A stretch of DNA of 64,000 nt from Actinomadura litoris (GCF_009733595.1 NZ_WOFH01000004.1:620001-684000), one strand, 5' to 3'; shown: positions 45,965-54,805, counted from the first letter of the stretch. Program-made: numbers and translations. The notes: generated from the letters alone by a model not told the origin.

Positions 45965-46792
45965 ATGAACGACCGGTTCAGGAGTCTGCACCGCGCGGAC
46001 CGCACGCTGCTGCTGCCCAACGCGTGGGACTTCGCGACCGGCGCCGCGCTGGCGCGGGCGGGCTTCCCCGCGGTCGGCACGACGAGCCTCGGGGTCGCGG
46101 CCGCGGCCGGGAAGCCCGACGCGGCGGGCGGCACCCGCGCCGAGACGCTCGCGCTGGCCCGGTCGCTCGCCCGGCTCCCGGTGCCGGTCACCGTCGACAT
46201 CGAGGGCGGTTTCTCCTCCCGTCCCGAGGAGGTCGGACGGCTGGTCGCCGAACTCGCCGGATACGGGGTCGCCGGGGTCAACCTGGAGGACGGGCGCGCG
46301 GACGGGACGCTCACGCCGCTCGGCCACCAGATCGAGACCATCCAGGCGGTGAAGGAGGCCGCGCCCGAGGTGTTCCTCAACGCCCGCACGGACACGTTCT
46401 GGCTGGGCGGGGGCGACCCCGACCGCCCGGAGACGCTGCGCCGGGTGCGCGGGTACGCGGACGCGGGCGCCGACGGCGTGTTCGTCCCGTCCGTCGTCGC
46501 CGACGGCGACATCCGCGCCGTGCTGGACGCCGTGGACGTGCCGCTCAACGTCCTGCTCATTCCGGGCAAGGCCGAGTACGCGCGGCTCGCGGAACTCGGC
46601 GTGCACCGGGTGAGCCTCGGGTCGCTGCTGTTCCGCAGGGCGCTCCAGGCCACGGTCGCCGCGGCTCTGGAGACCGTCGCCGCGGCCCCATCCGTCCTGG
46701 ACGCCTCCGGCCCGCCCGGCGGGGACGGCAGGAGCGGGACGGAGTTTCCCGTCCCGTCCTACCAGGAGATCCAGGACCTCCTGGCGCCGTGA
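45965..46792 (+). CDS. Isocitrate lyase/PEP mutase family protein
   Basis: A 275-residue TIM-barrel enzyme. LLLPNAWDFATGAALARAGFPAVGTTS is the standard opening, VTVDIEGGFS holds the Mg-binding acidic pair, and GVAGVNLEDG and FLNARTDTFW follow. The isocitrate-lyase KKCGH loop is missing, so it is not a true isocitrate lyase; oxaloacetate decarboxylase, 2,3-dimethylmalate lyase or a C-C lyase are options. The ATG follows GAGGGGGCACCGG. Likely co-transcribed with marR. Confidence 0.85.
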   Translation: MNDRFRSLHRADRTLLLPNAWDFATGAALARAGFPAVGTTSLGVAAAAGKPDAAGGTRAETLALARSLARLPVPVTVDIEGGFSSRPEEVGRLVAELAGYGVAGVNLEDGRADGTLTPLGHQIETIQAVKEAAPEVFLNARTDTFWLGGGDPDRPETLRRVRGYADAGADGVFVPSVVADGDIRAVLDAVDVPLNVLLIPGKAEYARLAELGVHRVSLGSLLFRRALQATVAAALETVAAAPSVLDASGPPGGDGRSGTEFPVPSYQEIQDLLAP

Positions 46793-47093
46793 CAAGGGTC
46801 GGCGAGGCCCTCAAGGACCGGCGCCGGTGGCACCGACCTCCTGCAACGCCTTGAGGCCCACGCCCCGCGAGGTCGTCACCGGCGGGTGCCGAGAACGATC
46901 CTCACGACGACGACGTCCTGGGGCCGACAGCCCGATCCCTGCCGCCTTGAGGCACGCGCGGTCCGTCCAGCGACCGCGACAGCCGTATCGCCTCCGACCA
47001 GCGGCGCTCTCGCGACCGGGCGGCGCATCACCGCCGAGCCTGCTCGTTGGGGCAGGTCCGGTCGTTCCGAAACGCGGGGCGGCGGGAGCGTGG
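46793..47093. other. Gap without a supported gene
   Basis: 301 bp between convergent genes. A 50-codon minus-strand frame (46876-47028) exists but has no family resemblance. CTCAAGG... and CTTGAGG motifs occur (46811, 46851, 46948). No strong hairpin stands out. Confidence 0.4.
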
Positions 47094-48194
47094 TCAGTCG
47101 CGGCGGGCGGCGACGGCCTTGCTGTGGGAGTCGACGGCGTCCCGCAGGAAGCGGGACGACTCGGCGAGCATGCCGCGTTCCCGTTCCTTCGCCAGCGCGG
47201 CCAGGCGGTGGAGCGGGACGACGGTCTGGGTGAAGCCGAGCGGCGTGTTCGACCGGATCATCGGGATCCGGTCGTAGGAGTCGGACAGGCCGAGGTCCTG
47301 GTAGCCCCAGCGGCTCGGCACCTCGCGCAGCATCGACTCGCCCAGGTAGCGGACGGCGCCGGACACGAACGGGTCGGTTCCCGCGACGATGACCGAGTCC
47401 CAGTCGGTGTGGCGCTCCAGGACGAGCGGCTCCAGGGCGTCCAGCGAGGCGGGCGAGAAGTCGAAGGGGAACGCCTCGGGCAGGAACTCGGCGCGCCACC
47501 GGTCGAGCGCCTCGGCCATGCCCGACGTCCAGTCGTCGAGGTACTCGCGGGCGGGGCCGGTCATGCGGGCGCGGTCGCTCTGCATGTACCAGTCGGGGGT
47601 GCCGGCCTCGGCCGTCGGCGGGTCGGCGCGCGGCGGCTTCACGCGGTCGAGGCCCTCCAGGTCGAGGCCGAACTCGTCGTGCAGGACGCGCGCCTGCGCG
47701 GGCGTCGCGAGCACGTACACGTCGTCGTCCTCGGCGTCCTCGCCGGGCAGCGCGTAGAACATCCGGGGGTCGGCGCCGCCGGGTTCGAGGTCGTCGATGC
47801 ACTCCATCACGGTCAGCAGGTCGAGGTGCTCCCCCGACTCGTGCTCGACGACCCACCACACCGGCTCGCCGTCGCGCAGGAAGTGCAGGCTCTCCTCGCC
47901 GTCCTCGTCCTCGACCAGTTCGACGTCGGCGATCCGCACGCTGCCGCCGCACTCGGCGGCGCTCTCCAGGATCTCGCGGTAGCCGTCCTCCAGGTCGTCG
48001 ACGCCGCCCGCGTGCGCCCACACGACCAGGCCGCACCCGTCGAGGACGTCGAGGACGTCCGCCTCCTCCGGCTCGTCGTCGGGGCCGGGCGGCGGCTCGC
48101 CGAGCGCGGCGAGCGCCGCGGCGGTCTCGTCCTCGGACGCCATGCCGAGCTCCACCAGCCGGCCTGCCAGGCCCCGGTACGTCGTGTTGACCAT
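47094..48194 (-). CDS. Hypothetical acidic protein
   Basis: A 366-residue soluble protein I do not recognise. The first half is very acidic (PDDEPEEADVLDVLDG, ELVEDEDGEES, GEDAEDDDVY) with a central HFLRDGEPVWWVVEHESGEH motif. The second half has DWYMQSDRARMTGPAREYLDDW, HTDWDSVIVAGTD and RWGYQDLGLSDSYDRIPMIRSNTP. No signal peptide or helix pairs. The frame has good codon use and a clean ATG, so a real gene is likely. Monocistronic, possibly with the downstream convergent gap as its end. Confidence 0.75.
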   Translation of the reverse strand: MVNTTYRGLAGRLVELGMASEDETAAALAALGEPPPGPDDEPEEADVLDVLDGCGLVVWAHAGGVDDLEDGYREILESAAECGGSVRIADVELVEDEDGEESLHFLRDGEPVWWVVEHESGEHLDLLTVMECIDDLEPGGADPRMFYALPGEDAEDDDVYVLATPAQARVLHDEFGLDLEGLDRVKPPRADPPTAEAGTPDWYMQSDRARMTGPAREYLDDWTSGMAEALDRWRAEFLPEAFPFDFSPASLDALEPLVLERHTDWDSVIVAGTDPFVSGAVRYLGESMLREVPSRWGYQDLGLSDSYDRIPMIRSNTPLGFTQTVVPLHRLAALAKERERGMLAESSRFLRDAVDSHSKAVAARRD

Positions 48195-48298
48195 GCCCGG
48201 ATCATGCCAGGTCCCTACGACATTCCGCCGCGTTTCCGCCCGCCGCGTCCAACCCGTTGCGCTCCGGGCCGCAACGTGCCGAGCCGGCGCCGACGCCC

Positions 48299-48976
48299 CT
48301 AGGGGACGGCGTCGATCCCCCGGCGGGACCGGAGCCAGTGAGTGCGTTCGGCCGCGACGTAGGACGCGCCGTCCGGCCCGTCGGATCCCTCGTGCCAGGG
48401 GCGCATGCCGAGCTGCTCGGCGACGGCGGCCGAGGAGGCGCTGCTCACGTCGATCTCGGCGGTGATGCGGCGCAGGCCGACGACCTCGAACGCGTAGCCG
48501 AGCACCGCGCGGGACGCCTCGACCGCGAGGCCCTGGCCCCAGCGGTCGGGCTCCAGGCTGTAGAGGATCTCGACGTCGACGGCGCCGCCCGCGGGGCCGT
48601 CGTGGCGGCGCAGGCCCGCCACGCCCACCAGCCGGGCGCCGTGCGGCTCGGACAGGCGGTGCGGGTCGCCGAGGCCGTGCGGGCCGGACAGGCCGGGCGC
48701 GCTCGGCCGCAGGGCCCACAGCCCGTAGCCCTCGACCGCGAAGTCCCGCTGGCTCGCGGCGATGATGCCGGTGACCTGCACGGGTGAGATCACCTGGTCG
48801 CCGAACAGGTGGCGCCGGACGAGGGGGCCCGTCCAGTGCGTGTGCAGGGCGCGGTGGTCGCTCATGGCGACCGGGTGCAGGACCAGCCGTCCGGTCCGCA
48901 GCACCGCGTTCCTGGCCCGTGGCGCCGCGCTCCCGGGGCCCAGCACGGCGCTCCCGGCCCGCAGCGGCTCACTCAT
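48299..48976 (-). CDS. GNAT-family acetyltransferase with repeat inserts
   Basis: A 225-residue RimJ/RimL-like N-acetyltransferase. The acetyl-CoA region is YSLEPDRWGQGLAVEAS (Q/RxxGxG/A type) followed by LRRITAEIDVSSASSAAVAEQLGM. Two stretches are repeat-derived: heptapeptide units at about residues 5-31 (LRAGSAV, LGPGSAA, PRARNAV, from 21-bp DNA units) and three hexapeptides near 95-112 (GLSGPH, GLGDPH, RLSEPH, from 18-bp units). Its start overlaps the 3' end of the CMD gene by eight bases. Substrate unknown. Confidence 0.85.
   Translation of the reverse strand: MSEPLRAGSAVLGPGSAAPRARNAVLRTGRLVLHPVAMSDHRALHTHWTGPLVRRHLFGDQVISPVQVTGIIAASQRDFAVEGYGLWALRPSAPGLSGPHGLGDPHRLSEPHGARLVGVAGLRRHDGPAGGAVDVEILYSLEPDRWGQGLAVEASRAVLGYAFEVVGLRRITAEIDVSSASSAAVAEQLGMRPWHEGSDGPDGASYVAAERTHWLRSRRGIDAVP
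48641..48694 (-). repeat. 18-bp tandem repeat, three units, in GNAT gene
   Basis: Units 48641-48658, 48659-48676 and 48677-48694. On the coding strand each has the form GGCCTG-CC-GC-CCGCAC and encodes G-L-x-x-P-H. The period and the GG-CT...CAC layout resemble the units upstream of zwf (GGTCTTATGAGCGAGCAC). Confidence 0.75.
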
Positions 48977-49697
48977 GCCCGTCCTCCGACGCGAACCCCG
49001 ACCCGGCCCCCGGTCGCCACCCGGCCTCGGGCTCGGGCGGCCACTGGGGCTCGGGCTCCCCGTCCGGCAGACCCACCCGGAAGACCCGCAGCTGGAGCGC
49101 CAGCGCCGAGTAGTAGCCGACGAGCGTGACCAGCTCGACGACGGCGGCGCGGCCGAGCGTCGCCACCGCCTCGGTGAACACGGCGTCGCCGAGGTCGCGC
49201 TCGGCGGCGAGCTGGCGGACCGCCTCGTACACCACCCGCTCGCGGACGTCGGCGAACAGCGGCGCGCGGCCCTCGCGCAGCGCGGCCATCTCGTCCTCGC
49301 CGAGGCCGGCGCGGCGGCCGGTGCGCTCGTGGGCGTACCACTCGAAGTCCGAGCGCAGGTGCGCGGCGACGACCAGCGTCGCGATCTCCCGCTCCCGCCC
49401 GGTGAACGCGGTGCGGAAGCGCAGCGCGGCGCCGAGGTCCTGGAGCGGCAGGCCGACCGAGGGGCTGTAGAGCATCGCGTTGAAGGGGCCGAGGAGCCGG
49501 CCCGCGTCGTCGACGAACCGGAACGCCGGACGGCGGGCCGCGCGGGGACCGCCGGTCACGGCCTCGTAGACGGCCCGCTGCTCGTCGCCGAGCGAGCCGG
49601 GGAACAGCAGCGGCAGGCGCGTCGCGACCGGCTCGCGCCCGCGCCGGCCGGCCGGGCGTCGATCGTTGACGTGCTCACCGTTCGCGGGGTCGATCAC
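48969..49697 (-). CDS. Carboxymuconolactone decarboxylase-family protein
   Basis: A 242-residue protein of the CMD/AhpD-like helical fold. GPFNAMLYSPSVGLPLQDLGAALRF and FTGREREIATLVVAAHLRSDFEWYAHE are the family core, with the His/Glu environment kept but without the CxxC of AhpD peroxidases. AVVELVTLVGYYSALALQLRVF ends the domain. A Pro-rich tail follows. Upstream partner of the GNAT gene on the same strand. GTG start at 49697. Confidence 0.85.
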   Translation of the reverse strand: MIDPANGEHVNDRRPAGRRGREPVATRLPLLFPGSLGDEQRAVYEAVTGGPRAARRPAFRFVDDAGRLLGPFNAMLYSPSVGLPLQDLGAALRFRTAFTGREREIATLVVAAHLRSDFEWYAHERTGRRAGLGEDEMAALREGRAPLFADVRERVVYEAVRQLAAERDLGDAVFTEAVATLGRAAVVELVTLVGYYSALALQLRVFRVGLPDGEPEPQWPPEPEAGWRPGAGSGFASEDGHE

Positions 49698-49873
49698 TTA
49701 CCGCACGCTAGGCCGTCGGCGCGGTCGCCTCAACCCCCGTCCGGAATGTGAAACCCCGCGCACACGAGGACATGGCGGTTACGTAACAGCGCGCCGCTTC
49801 CGACGACAGGTGAAATGGCAGGTGAATCCGAACCGGCCGAACCGCGTCGCCGCCCGGAACGGTCCGGTCTCTT

Positions 49874-49907
49874 GTGGGCGGATGCCCCCCACGCCCCCCG
49901 GAACGGC
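49874..49907 (+). repeat. Palindromic mini-element, copy B
   Basis: A 34-bp relative of copies A and C: GTGGGCGG-ATG-CCCCCCAC then GCCCCCCGGAACGGC, with one deletion and a few changes. It lies 25 bp before the methyltransferase GTG. If that gene instead starts at ATG 49815, the element is translated as ADAPHAPRNG, the same frame as the other copies. Confidence 0.75.
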
Positions 49908-49931
49908 TCTGCCCCCTGGCAGGATGGGCCG

Positions 49932-50741
49932 GTGACCGGCATCTATGACGATCCCTGGGCGTACGAGTTGGCGTGCTCGTTCCGCGAGGTGCCCGCCGAG
50001 GTGGAGGTGTTGCTCGCGTGGTGCGCCGAGCACCGCCCTGAAGGCGCGGGCCCCGTCCGGACGGTGCTGGAGCTGGCCGCCGGGCCCGCCGAGCACGCCC
50101 GCGAGATGGCCCGCCGCGGCCTGACCGCCACCGCGCTCGACCTGAACCCGGCGATGTGCGCCCACGCCGCCGCCGAGGCCGGGCGCGCCGGCGTCGCGCT
50201 GGAGGTCGTCCAGGACGACATGACCCGGTTCGACCTCGGCCAGCGGTTCGACCTGGTCGTGACCATGCTGGACTCCACGTCCCACCTGATGACGCTGGAC
50301 GCGTTCGTCGCGCACCTGCGCCGCGTCGCCGCGCACCTGGCCCCGGACGGCCTCTACGTGGTGGAGATGTCGCACCCGCGCGACCGGCTCGGCGGCGACG
50401 AGCCGAGCGTGAGCACGGGCTGGACGGTCGAACGCGGCGGCGTCCGCGCCACCGTGCGCTGGGGCGAGCCCTCGGACCGGCTCGACCCGATCACCCAGGT
50501 CTCCGACGACCAGGTCACGATGACGATCGACGGCGACGGGTCCGGCGGGCGGGAGCCGCGCGTGATCCGCGACGTCGTCCCCTACCGGTTCTGGACGGCC
50601 ACCGAGGTGGACGCGGCGGTCCGCCTGGCGGGCGGGCTCGCCGTCGCGGCCCAGTACGGCGACTTCGGGGCCGGTGAGGACGCCGTTCCCCTCACCGGCC
50701 CCGACGCGTGGCGCATGCTGACTGTCCTGCGCCCCGCCTGA
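49932..50741 (+). CDS. SAM-dependent methyltransferase
   Basis: A 269-residue class I methyltransferase. Motif I is VLELAAGPAEHAREMARRG (E-L-A-x-G-P), motif II TALDLNPAMC, motif III/IV VVQDDMTRFDLG and FDLVVTMLDSTSHL. The C-terminal half has beta-rich PYRFWTATEVD. The start at GTG 49932 fits the family, where YDDPWAYEL lies near the N-terminus; an in-frame ATG at 49815 with AGGTGA upstream would add 39 residues including mini-element copy B. Ends at a perfect terminator palindrome. Confidence 0.87.
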   Translation: MTGIYDDPWAYELACSFREVPAEVEVLLAWCAEHRPEGAGPVRTVLELAAGPAEHAREMARRGLTATALDLNPAMCAHAAAEAGRAGVALEVVQDDMTRFDLGQRFDLVVTMLDSTSHLMTLDAFVAHLRRVAAHLAPDGLYVVEMSHPRDRLGGDEPSVSTGWTVERGGVRATVRWGEPSDRLDPITQVSDDQVTMTIDGDGSGGREPRVIRDVVPYRFWTATEVDAAVRLAGGLAVAAQYGDFGAGEDAVPLTGPDAWRMLTVLRPA

Positions 50742-50744
50742 TCG

Positions 50745-50764
50745 AGCGGCGGGGCCCCGCCGCT
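50745..50764. terminator. Bidirectional terminator palindrome
   Basis: A 20-bp perfect palindrome AGCGGCGGGGCCCCGCCGCT between the methyltransferase stop and the convergent glyA stop. Confidence 0.8.
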
Positions 50765-50767
50765 AGA

Positions 50768-52039
50768 TCAGGGGGTGGGCGCCCAGCCGGGCATCGGGTG
50801 GGCGGCGAGCATGTCGCGGACCTGGCCCGCGACCCGTCCGAGGGCCGCCTCGTCCTGCTTGGCGGCGGCCTGGACGGCCTCGTCGATCCAGCCCGCGATC
50901 TGCGGCATCCGCTCCTCGGTCAGCCCGCGGGTGGTGATCGCCGCGGTGCCGAGCCGCAGCCCGGACGGGTCGAACGGCGTGCGCGGGTCGAACGGGACGG
51001 CGTTGTAGTTCAGCTCGATGCCGGCCCGGTCGAGCGCCTGCGCGGCGGGCTTGCCGGGGACGCCCTTGTTCGTGAGGTCGATCAGGACGAGGTGGTTGTC
51101 GGTGCCGCCGGAGACCAGGTCGTAGCCGCGTTCCAGCAGCGCCGCGGCCAGCGCCCTGGCGTTAGCGACGATCTGCCGGGCGTAGCGGGCGAACTCCGGT
51201 GCCGCGGCCTCCTTCAGGGCCACGGCGATCGCGGCGGTGGTGTGGTCGTGCGGGCCGCCCTGCAATCCGGGGAAGACGGCCCGGTCGATCGCCTTGGCGT
51301 GCTCGCCGGTCGACAGGATCATCGCGCCGCGCGGGCCGCGCAGGGTCTTGTGCGTGGTCGTGGTGACCACCTCGGCGTGGCCCACCGGGGACGGGTGCGC
51401 GCCGCCCGCGATCAGCCCGGCGATGTGGGCGACGTCGGCGACCAGCACCGCGCCGACCTCGCGCGCGATCTCGGCGAAGGCCGGGAAGTCGATCGTGCGC
51501 GGGATCGCGGTGCCGCCGCACCAGATGACCTTCGGGCGCTCATTGAGGGCGAGGTCGCGTACCTGGTCCATGTCGACCCGCCCGGTGTCGGCGCGGACCT
51601 CGTAGCGGACCGGACGGAACCACTTGCCGGTCGCCGACACCGTCCACCCGTGGGTGAGGTGGCCGCCCATCGGCAGCGACAGCCCCATCACCGTGTCGCC
51701 CGGCTCCAGGAACGCCAGGTACACGGCGAGGTTGGCGGGCGAGCCCGAGTACGGCTGGACGTTGGCGTGCTCGGCGCCGAACAGCGCCTTCGCCCGGTCG
51801 ATCGCCAGCAGCTCGACCGGGTCGATGTTCTGCTGGCCCTCGTAGTAGCGCCGCCCGGCGTACCCCTCGGAGTACTTGTTGGTCAGGACGGAGCCGGTGG
51901 CCTCCAGCACGGCGGGCGAGACGTAGTTCTCCGAGGCGATCAGCCGGATCTTCTCGAACTGGCGGCGGGCCTCCGCCTCGACCAGTCCGGCGATCTCCGG
52001 ATCGCCGTCGCGCAGGTGGGGGATGGCGGGTTCGTGCAT
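50768..52039 (-). CDS. glyA: Serine hydroxymethyltransferase
   Basis: A 423-residue PLP enzyme interconverting serine and glycine with tetrahydrofolate. Motifs: [44 protein letters not shown], the PLP-lysine [13 protein letters not shown], and [13 protein letters not shown]. The ATG has GGAGG six bases upstream. Its 5' leader carries a ZTP-type riboswitch, so it is probably raised when one-carbon supply is short. Possibly a second SHMT, since actinomycetes often have more than one. Confidence 0.95.
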   Translation of the reverse strand: MHEPAIPHLRDGDPEIAGLVEAEARRQFEKIRLIASENYVSPAVLEATGSVLTNKYSEGYAGRRYYEGQQNIDPVELLAIDRAKALFGAEHANVQPYSGSPANLAVYLAFLEPGDTVMGLSLPMGGHLTHGWTVSATGKWFRPVRYEVRADTGRVDMDQVRDLALNERPKVIWCGGTAIPRTIDFPAFAEIAREVGAVLVADVAHIAGLIAGGAHPSPVGHAEVVTTTTHKTLRGPRGAMILSTGEHAKAIDRAVFPGLQGGPHDHTTAAIAVALKEAAAPEFARYARQIVANARALAAALLERGYDLVSGGTDNHLVLIDLTNKGVPGKPAAQALDRAGIELNYNAVPFDPRTPFDPSGLRLGTAAITTRGLTEERMPQIAGWIDEAVQAAAKQDEAALGRVAGQVRDMLAAHPMPGWAPTP

Positions 52040-52094
52040 GACAGCCTCCGCGCTGCTCACGCCGGGACGCGTCGTACGGCCCCGACGAACGGGG

Positions 52095-52180
52095 ACCCGT
52101 ACACCCAGGCGCGCGGTGTGCGGACCGCTTTCGCTCCCCGGTGGTCGTCTCCACCTTGACTGCGCCAGTCGCGTGGGCGC
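52095..52180 (-). promoter_or_regulatory. ZTP (pfl) riboswitch upstream of glyA
   Basis: On the minus strand the leader contains the conserved blocks of the ZTP/pfl riboswitch in the right order: GCGACTGGCG (52172-52163), an AGGTGG/CCACC hairpin running into ACCACCGGGGAGCGA (52145-52131), a variable hairpin, and CGCCTGGGTG (52111-52102). A TATGAT box at 52187-52182 would be the -10. A CCCCG/CGGGG hairpin (52094-52080) lies between aptamer and GGAGG and could be the expression platform. ZTP/ZMP binding signals folate shortage, and glyA is a classic target. Confidence 0.85.
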
Positions 52181-52215
52181 CATCATAGCCGCCGGCCCGC
52201 CGCCGTCCCAGACCG

Positions 52216-53166
52216 TCAACGCGCCCCGATCCCGTCGCGCTCGGCGGACCCGTCCCGCCCGGAGGGCTCCCCGTGCTCCTCGCCGGGAGGCGTGCGGTCG
52301 GGCCAGGAGACGACGATCAGGCCGCCGAGCAGGAGCAGCGAGCCCGCCGCGACCGGCGCCGCCATCCGCTCGCCGAGCACCGCGATCGCGAGGCCGGTGG
52401 CGACCAGGGGCTCGGCCAGGCTGAGCGTCCCGGCGGTCGCGGCGCTCACCCGGACGAGGCCGGCGACGAAGAACATGTACGCGGCGGCGGTGGTGGCGAT
52501 CCCGAGCCAGCCGACCAGCGCCAGCGGGCGGGGGTCGGCGAGCGCGGGCAGCCCGGCGAGCGTCCAGGGCAGCAGGGCCGAGCCGCCGGCGAGCAGAGTG
52601 ACCGACACCGCCGCGGTCATGCCCACGTCCCGCCCGGTCAGCGTCTTGGCCGAGACGGTGTAGACGCCGAAGCACGTCCCGCCGGCCAGCCCGAGCGCGA
52701 TGCCTCCCAGATCGGCGTGGGCGGACGACCCGGGGACCGTCAGCAGGCCGACGCCGCCGACGGCGCAGGCCGTCCCGGCCCACCAGCGGCGGCTGAGCCC
52801 CGTGCCGAGGACGAGCCGCTCGCACAGCCCGGTCGAGACGGGCGCCAGCCCGAACACGACGGCGGTCGCGACGGCGGCGCCGGTGCGGTCGACCGCGCCG
52901 AAGAACGACGCCTGGAAGGTGCCGGTCGCGGTCGCGGCGGCGAGGATCGGCGGCCACGCCGGGCGGCGCAGCGTCAGGAACGACCGCGGGTTCGTCGCGA
53001 GCACCACGGCGGCGAGGACGAGCCCGCCCGTGATGATCCGCGCTCCTCCGACGGCGACGGGGCTCGCGGACGGCTCCGCGAGCACCTGCGCGGGACCCAC
53101 CGTTCCCCAGAGGACGCCCGCGGCGAGCACCAGCAGCACCCCGGACGAGTTGTTCCGTCGGTTCAT
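52216..53166 (-). CDS. EamA/DMT-family transporter
   Basis: A 316-residue protein with ten hydrophobic helices in two EamA repeats. [17 protein letters not shown] opens the first helix, [17 protein letters not shown] the second, and [20 protein letters not shown] is the conserved end of the second repeat. A charged 30-residue tail follows. Lies 109 bp downstream of the Lrp/AsnC gene on the same strand, so it is probably controlled by it and may export an amino acid. Confidence 0.87.
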   Translation of the reverse strand: MNRRNNSSGVLLVLAAGVLWGTVGPAQVLAEPSASPVAVGGARIITGGLVLAAVVLATNPRSFLTLRRPAWPPILAAATATGTFQASFFGAVDRTGAAVATAVVFGLAPVSTGLCERLVLGTGLSRRWWAGTACAVGGVGLLTVPGSSAHADLGGIALGLAGGTCFGVYTVSAKTLTGRDVGMTAAVSVTLLAGGSALLPWTLAGLPALADPRPLALVGWLGIATTAAAYMFFVAGLVRVSAATAGTLSLAEPLVATGLAIAVLGERMAAPVAAGSLLLLGGLIVVSWPDRTPPGEEHGEPSGRDGSAERDGIGAR

Positions 53167-53275
53167 GCCTTCGACGCTAGGAGGACGTGCGGCGCCTCGG
53201 TCCTTTAGCCGCCATTCCTTCGGCCGGCCTCCCCGGGGCCGTCATCCGTTCGCTCGGGCGACCCGGGCATGAAGA

Positions 53276-53767
53276 TCAACTGTAGGACGTTCGGCGGTCC
53301 CGGCGCTCGGAGCGCGGAAGTTCGGACTGCTCGACGGGCTGGACGTACTCGAACACCACCGTCGTGCGGACGTCCACGAACTCCTTGCGGCGCGCCAGCC
53401 GGTCGAGGACGAAATCGCGCAGGTACGCGGTGCTCGGGACCGCCACATGCACCAGCAGGTCCTCGTTGCCCGTCACCACGTACACCCCGACCGACTCGGG
53501 CAGCGAGGCCATGGTGTCGCGGGCCGACTCGATCGCCTCCCGCGACTGCGGCCGGATCCGGATCGAGATCAGCGCCTGGACGCTGCGGTCGAGCCGCTCC
53601 AGGTCGGCCACCGCGTGGAAGCCGGTGATGACCCCCCGGGCCCGCAGCGCCCGCGTGCGCTCCAGCGCGGTCGAGGGGGCGATCCCGACCGCCTCGGCCA
53701 GCTCGCGGTTCGTCTGGCGCCCGTCGCGCTGCAGCCGCCGCAGGATCGCCTGGTCCACCGCGTCCAT
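53276..53767 (-). CDS. Lrp/AsnC-family regulator
   Basis: A 163-residue regulator. The helix-turn-helix (DAVDQAILRRLQRDGRQTNRELAEAVGIAPSTALERTRAL; key part VGIAPSTALERT) fills residues 1-60, and the ligand-binding RAM domain follows (VYVVTGNEDLLVHVAV). The ATG at 53767 follows GGGAGG by seven bases. Likely activates or represses the EamA gene in response to an amino acid. Confidence 0.9.
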   Translation of the reverse strand: MDAVDQAILRRLQRDGRQTNRELAEAVGIAPSTALERTRALRARGVITGFHAVADLERLDRSVQALISIRIRPQSREAIESARDTMASLPESVGVYVVTGNEDLLVHVAVPSTAYLRDFVLDRLARRKEFVDVRTTVVFEYVQPVEQSELPRSERRDRRTSYS

Positions 53768-53901
53768 CGAGAATCCCTCCCGGTCGGGGGGCGCCGAACT
53801 CCCGCGCGGGGAACGCGCCCCGGCACCCCGTCCTCCGAAGATTATTCGCCCATGGCGAAGCAGGCCCACCCGGGGCGCGGAGAAGGTGCGGGCATGAGAA
53901 A

Positions 53902-53930
53902 GCGCATGACCCCGGGACGGGGCCATGCGC
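53902..53930. terminator. Hairpin with one mismatch
   Basis: GCGCATGACCCC (53902-53913) pairs with GGGGCCATGCGC (53919-53930) around GGGAC, with a single A-C mismatch. A second downstream stop signal for rbpA or an upstream insulator for lrp. Confidence 0.55.
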
Positions 53931-54053
53931 CTAGGTCGTTCCGCAGCGGCCTCAGCCGTCGCGCGAGTGCGATGGCCGACCGGTGGGGCGACGCCGAAGG
54001 CGGGCCCCACCGGGAAGATCGCGAAGCGGTGCCGCACTCGCCGAAGGAACGGT

Positions 54054-54083
54054 CACGCCCCGAGCCGTCAGGCGAGGGGCGTG
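54054..54083 (-). terminator. Hairpin after rbpA
   Basis: CACGCCCC / GGGGCGTG (54054-54061, 54076-54083), 24 bases beyond the rbpA stop on the minus strand. Confidence 0.55.
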
Positions 54084-54106
54084 GGCCGGGACTTCATGAA
54101 CACGGA

Positions 54107-54481
54107 TCAACTGCGGCCCGCGGCCTCCAGCGCCCGCTTGACGGCGGCGCGCTTCTGGCGGAGCTTGGCGAGCGCCTCCTCAAGGATGGCCTCGCCGTCC
54201 TCGTCGCTGCGCCGCTCCTTCACATAGGCCAGGTGCGTCTTGTACGGCTCGGTCTTCGGCGGCGCAGGCGGGTTCTCCGAGTCCTGGCCGGCGGGGAACC
54301 CGCAGCGCGGGCAGTCCCAGGTCTCGGGGACCGCGACGTCGGTCGCGAAACTGGGGCGGGTCTCGTGCCGGTTGGCGCAGTAGAAGGTCACCCAGACGCG
54401 GGGGGCGGCGTCGCCGCGCTCCGCCTCTCCCATCGGACCGGCCCCGACACGGCTGCCCCGAATCGCGTTGCCACTACCCAC
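54107..54481 (-). CDS. rbpA: RNA polymerase-binding protein RbpA
   Basis: A 124-residue actinobacterial RNA polymerase partner that stabilises open complexes with the principal sigma factor. The start SGNAIRGSRVGAGPMGEAE is the conserved tail and linker, the core has the zinc-type pair CANRHETRP and CPRCGFPAGQD, and EPYKTHLAYVKERRSDEDGE is the sigma-interacting domain. GTG start. The C-terminus (KLRQKRAAVKRALEAAGRS) is about ten residues longer and more basic than in Streptomyces, from memory. Confidence 0.96.
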   Translation of the reverse strand: MGSGNAIRGSRVGAGPMGEAERGDAAPRVWVTFYCANRHETRPSFATDVAVPETWDCPRCGFPAGQDSENPPAPPKTEPYKTHLAYVKERRSDEDGEAILEEALAKLRQKRAAVKRALEAAGRS

Positions 54482-54562
54482 GGACTACTCCTCGCTCATT
54501 CTGCCGATGCCGCCCGTGACCTCCGAGGGCGGCGCGGCGCTCGTACGTATGGTTCAGGCGGC

Positions 54563-54805
54563 TCAGCCGACGCCCTTGTGCTTGAACAGCAGCCCGAGCA
54601 CCACGATCGAGGCGAACCAGAGCACACCGACGCCGACGGTCAGGCGGTCGAGATTGCGCTCCACGACCGACGACCCGCCCAGGGACGAGTTGATCCCGCC
54701 GCCGAACATGTCGGACAGGCCACCACCCTTGCCCTTGTGCATCAGGACGAGGACCACCATCAGCAGGCTCGTGACGATGAGCACGATGGACGATGCGATG
54801 ATCAC
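54563..54805 (-). CDS. secG: Preprotein translocase subunit SecG
   Basis: An 80-residue membrane protein with two helices (residues 1-22 and 55-74) joined by the conserved GKGGGLSDMFGGG loop. Auxiliary subunit of the SecYEG channel. Starts with GTG. Follows tpiA on the same strand after 231 bp, the standard actinobacterial gene order. Confidence 0.95.
   Translation of the reverse strand: MIIASSIVLIVTSLLMVVLVLMHKGKGGGLSDMFGGGINSSLGGSSVVERNLDRLTVGVGVLWFASIVVLGLLFKHKGVG

Larger units (their letters stand above)
53768..54106. other. Gap between Lrp gene and rbpA
   Basis: 339 bp without a supported gene. It contains two hairpins (53902-53930 and 54054-54083) and the Lrp promoter. Open frames here are shadow-like. 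Confidence 0.5.

Noticed and set aside
45965..46792. True isocitrate lyase
   Set aside because: Length is far shorter and the KKCGH active loop is absent; only the superfamily call is safe.
46876..47028. 50-codon minus frame near 47 kb
   Set aside because: Too short, no motif, no ribosome site.
52040..52200. Glycine or SAM riboswitch upstream of glyA
   Set aside because: The conserved blocks match the ZTP/pfl motif instead.
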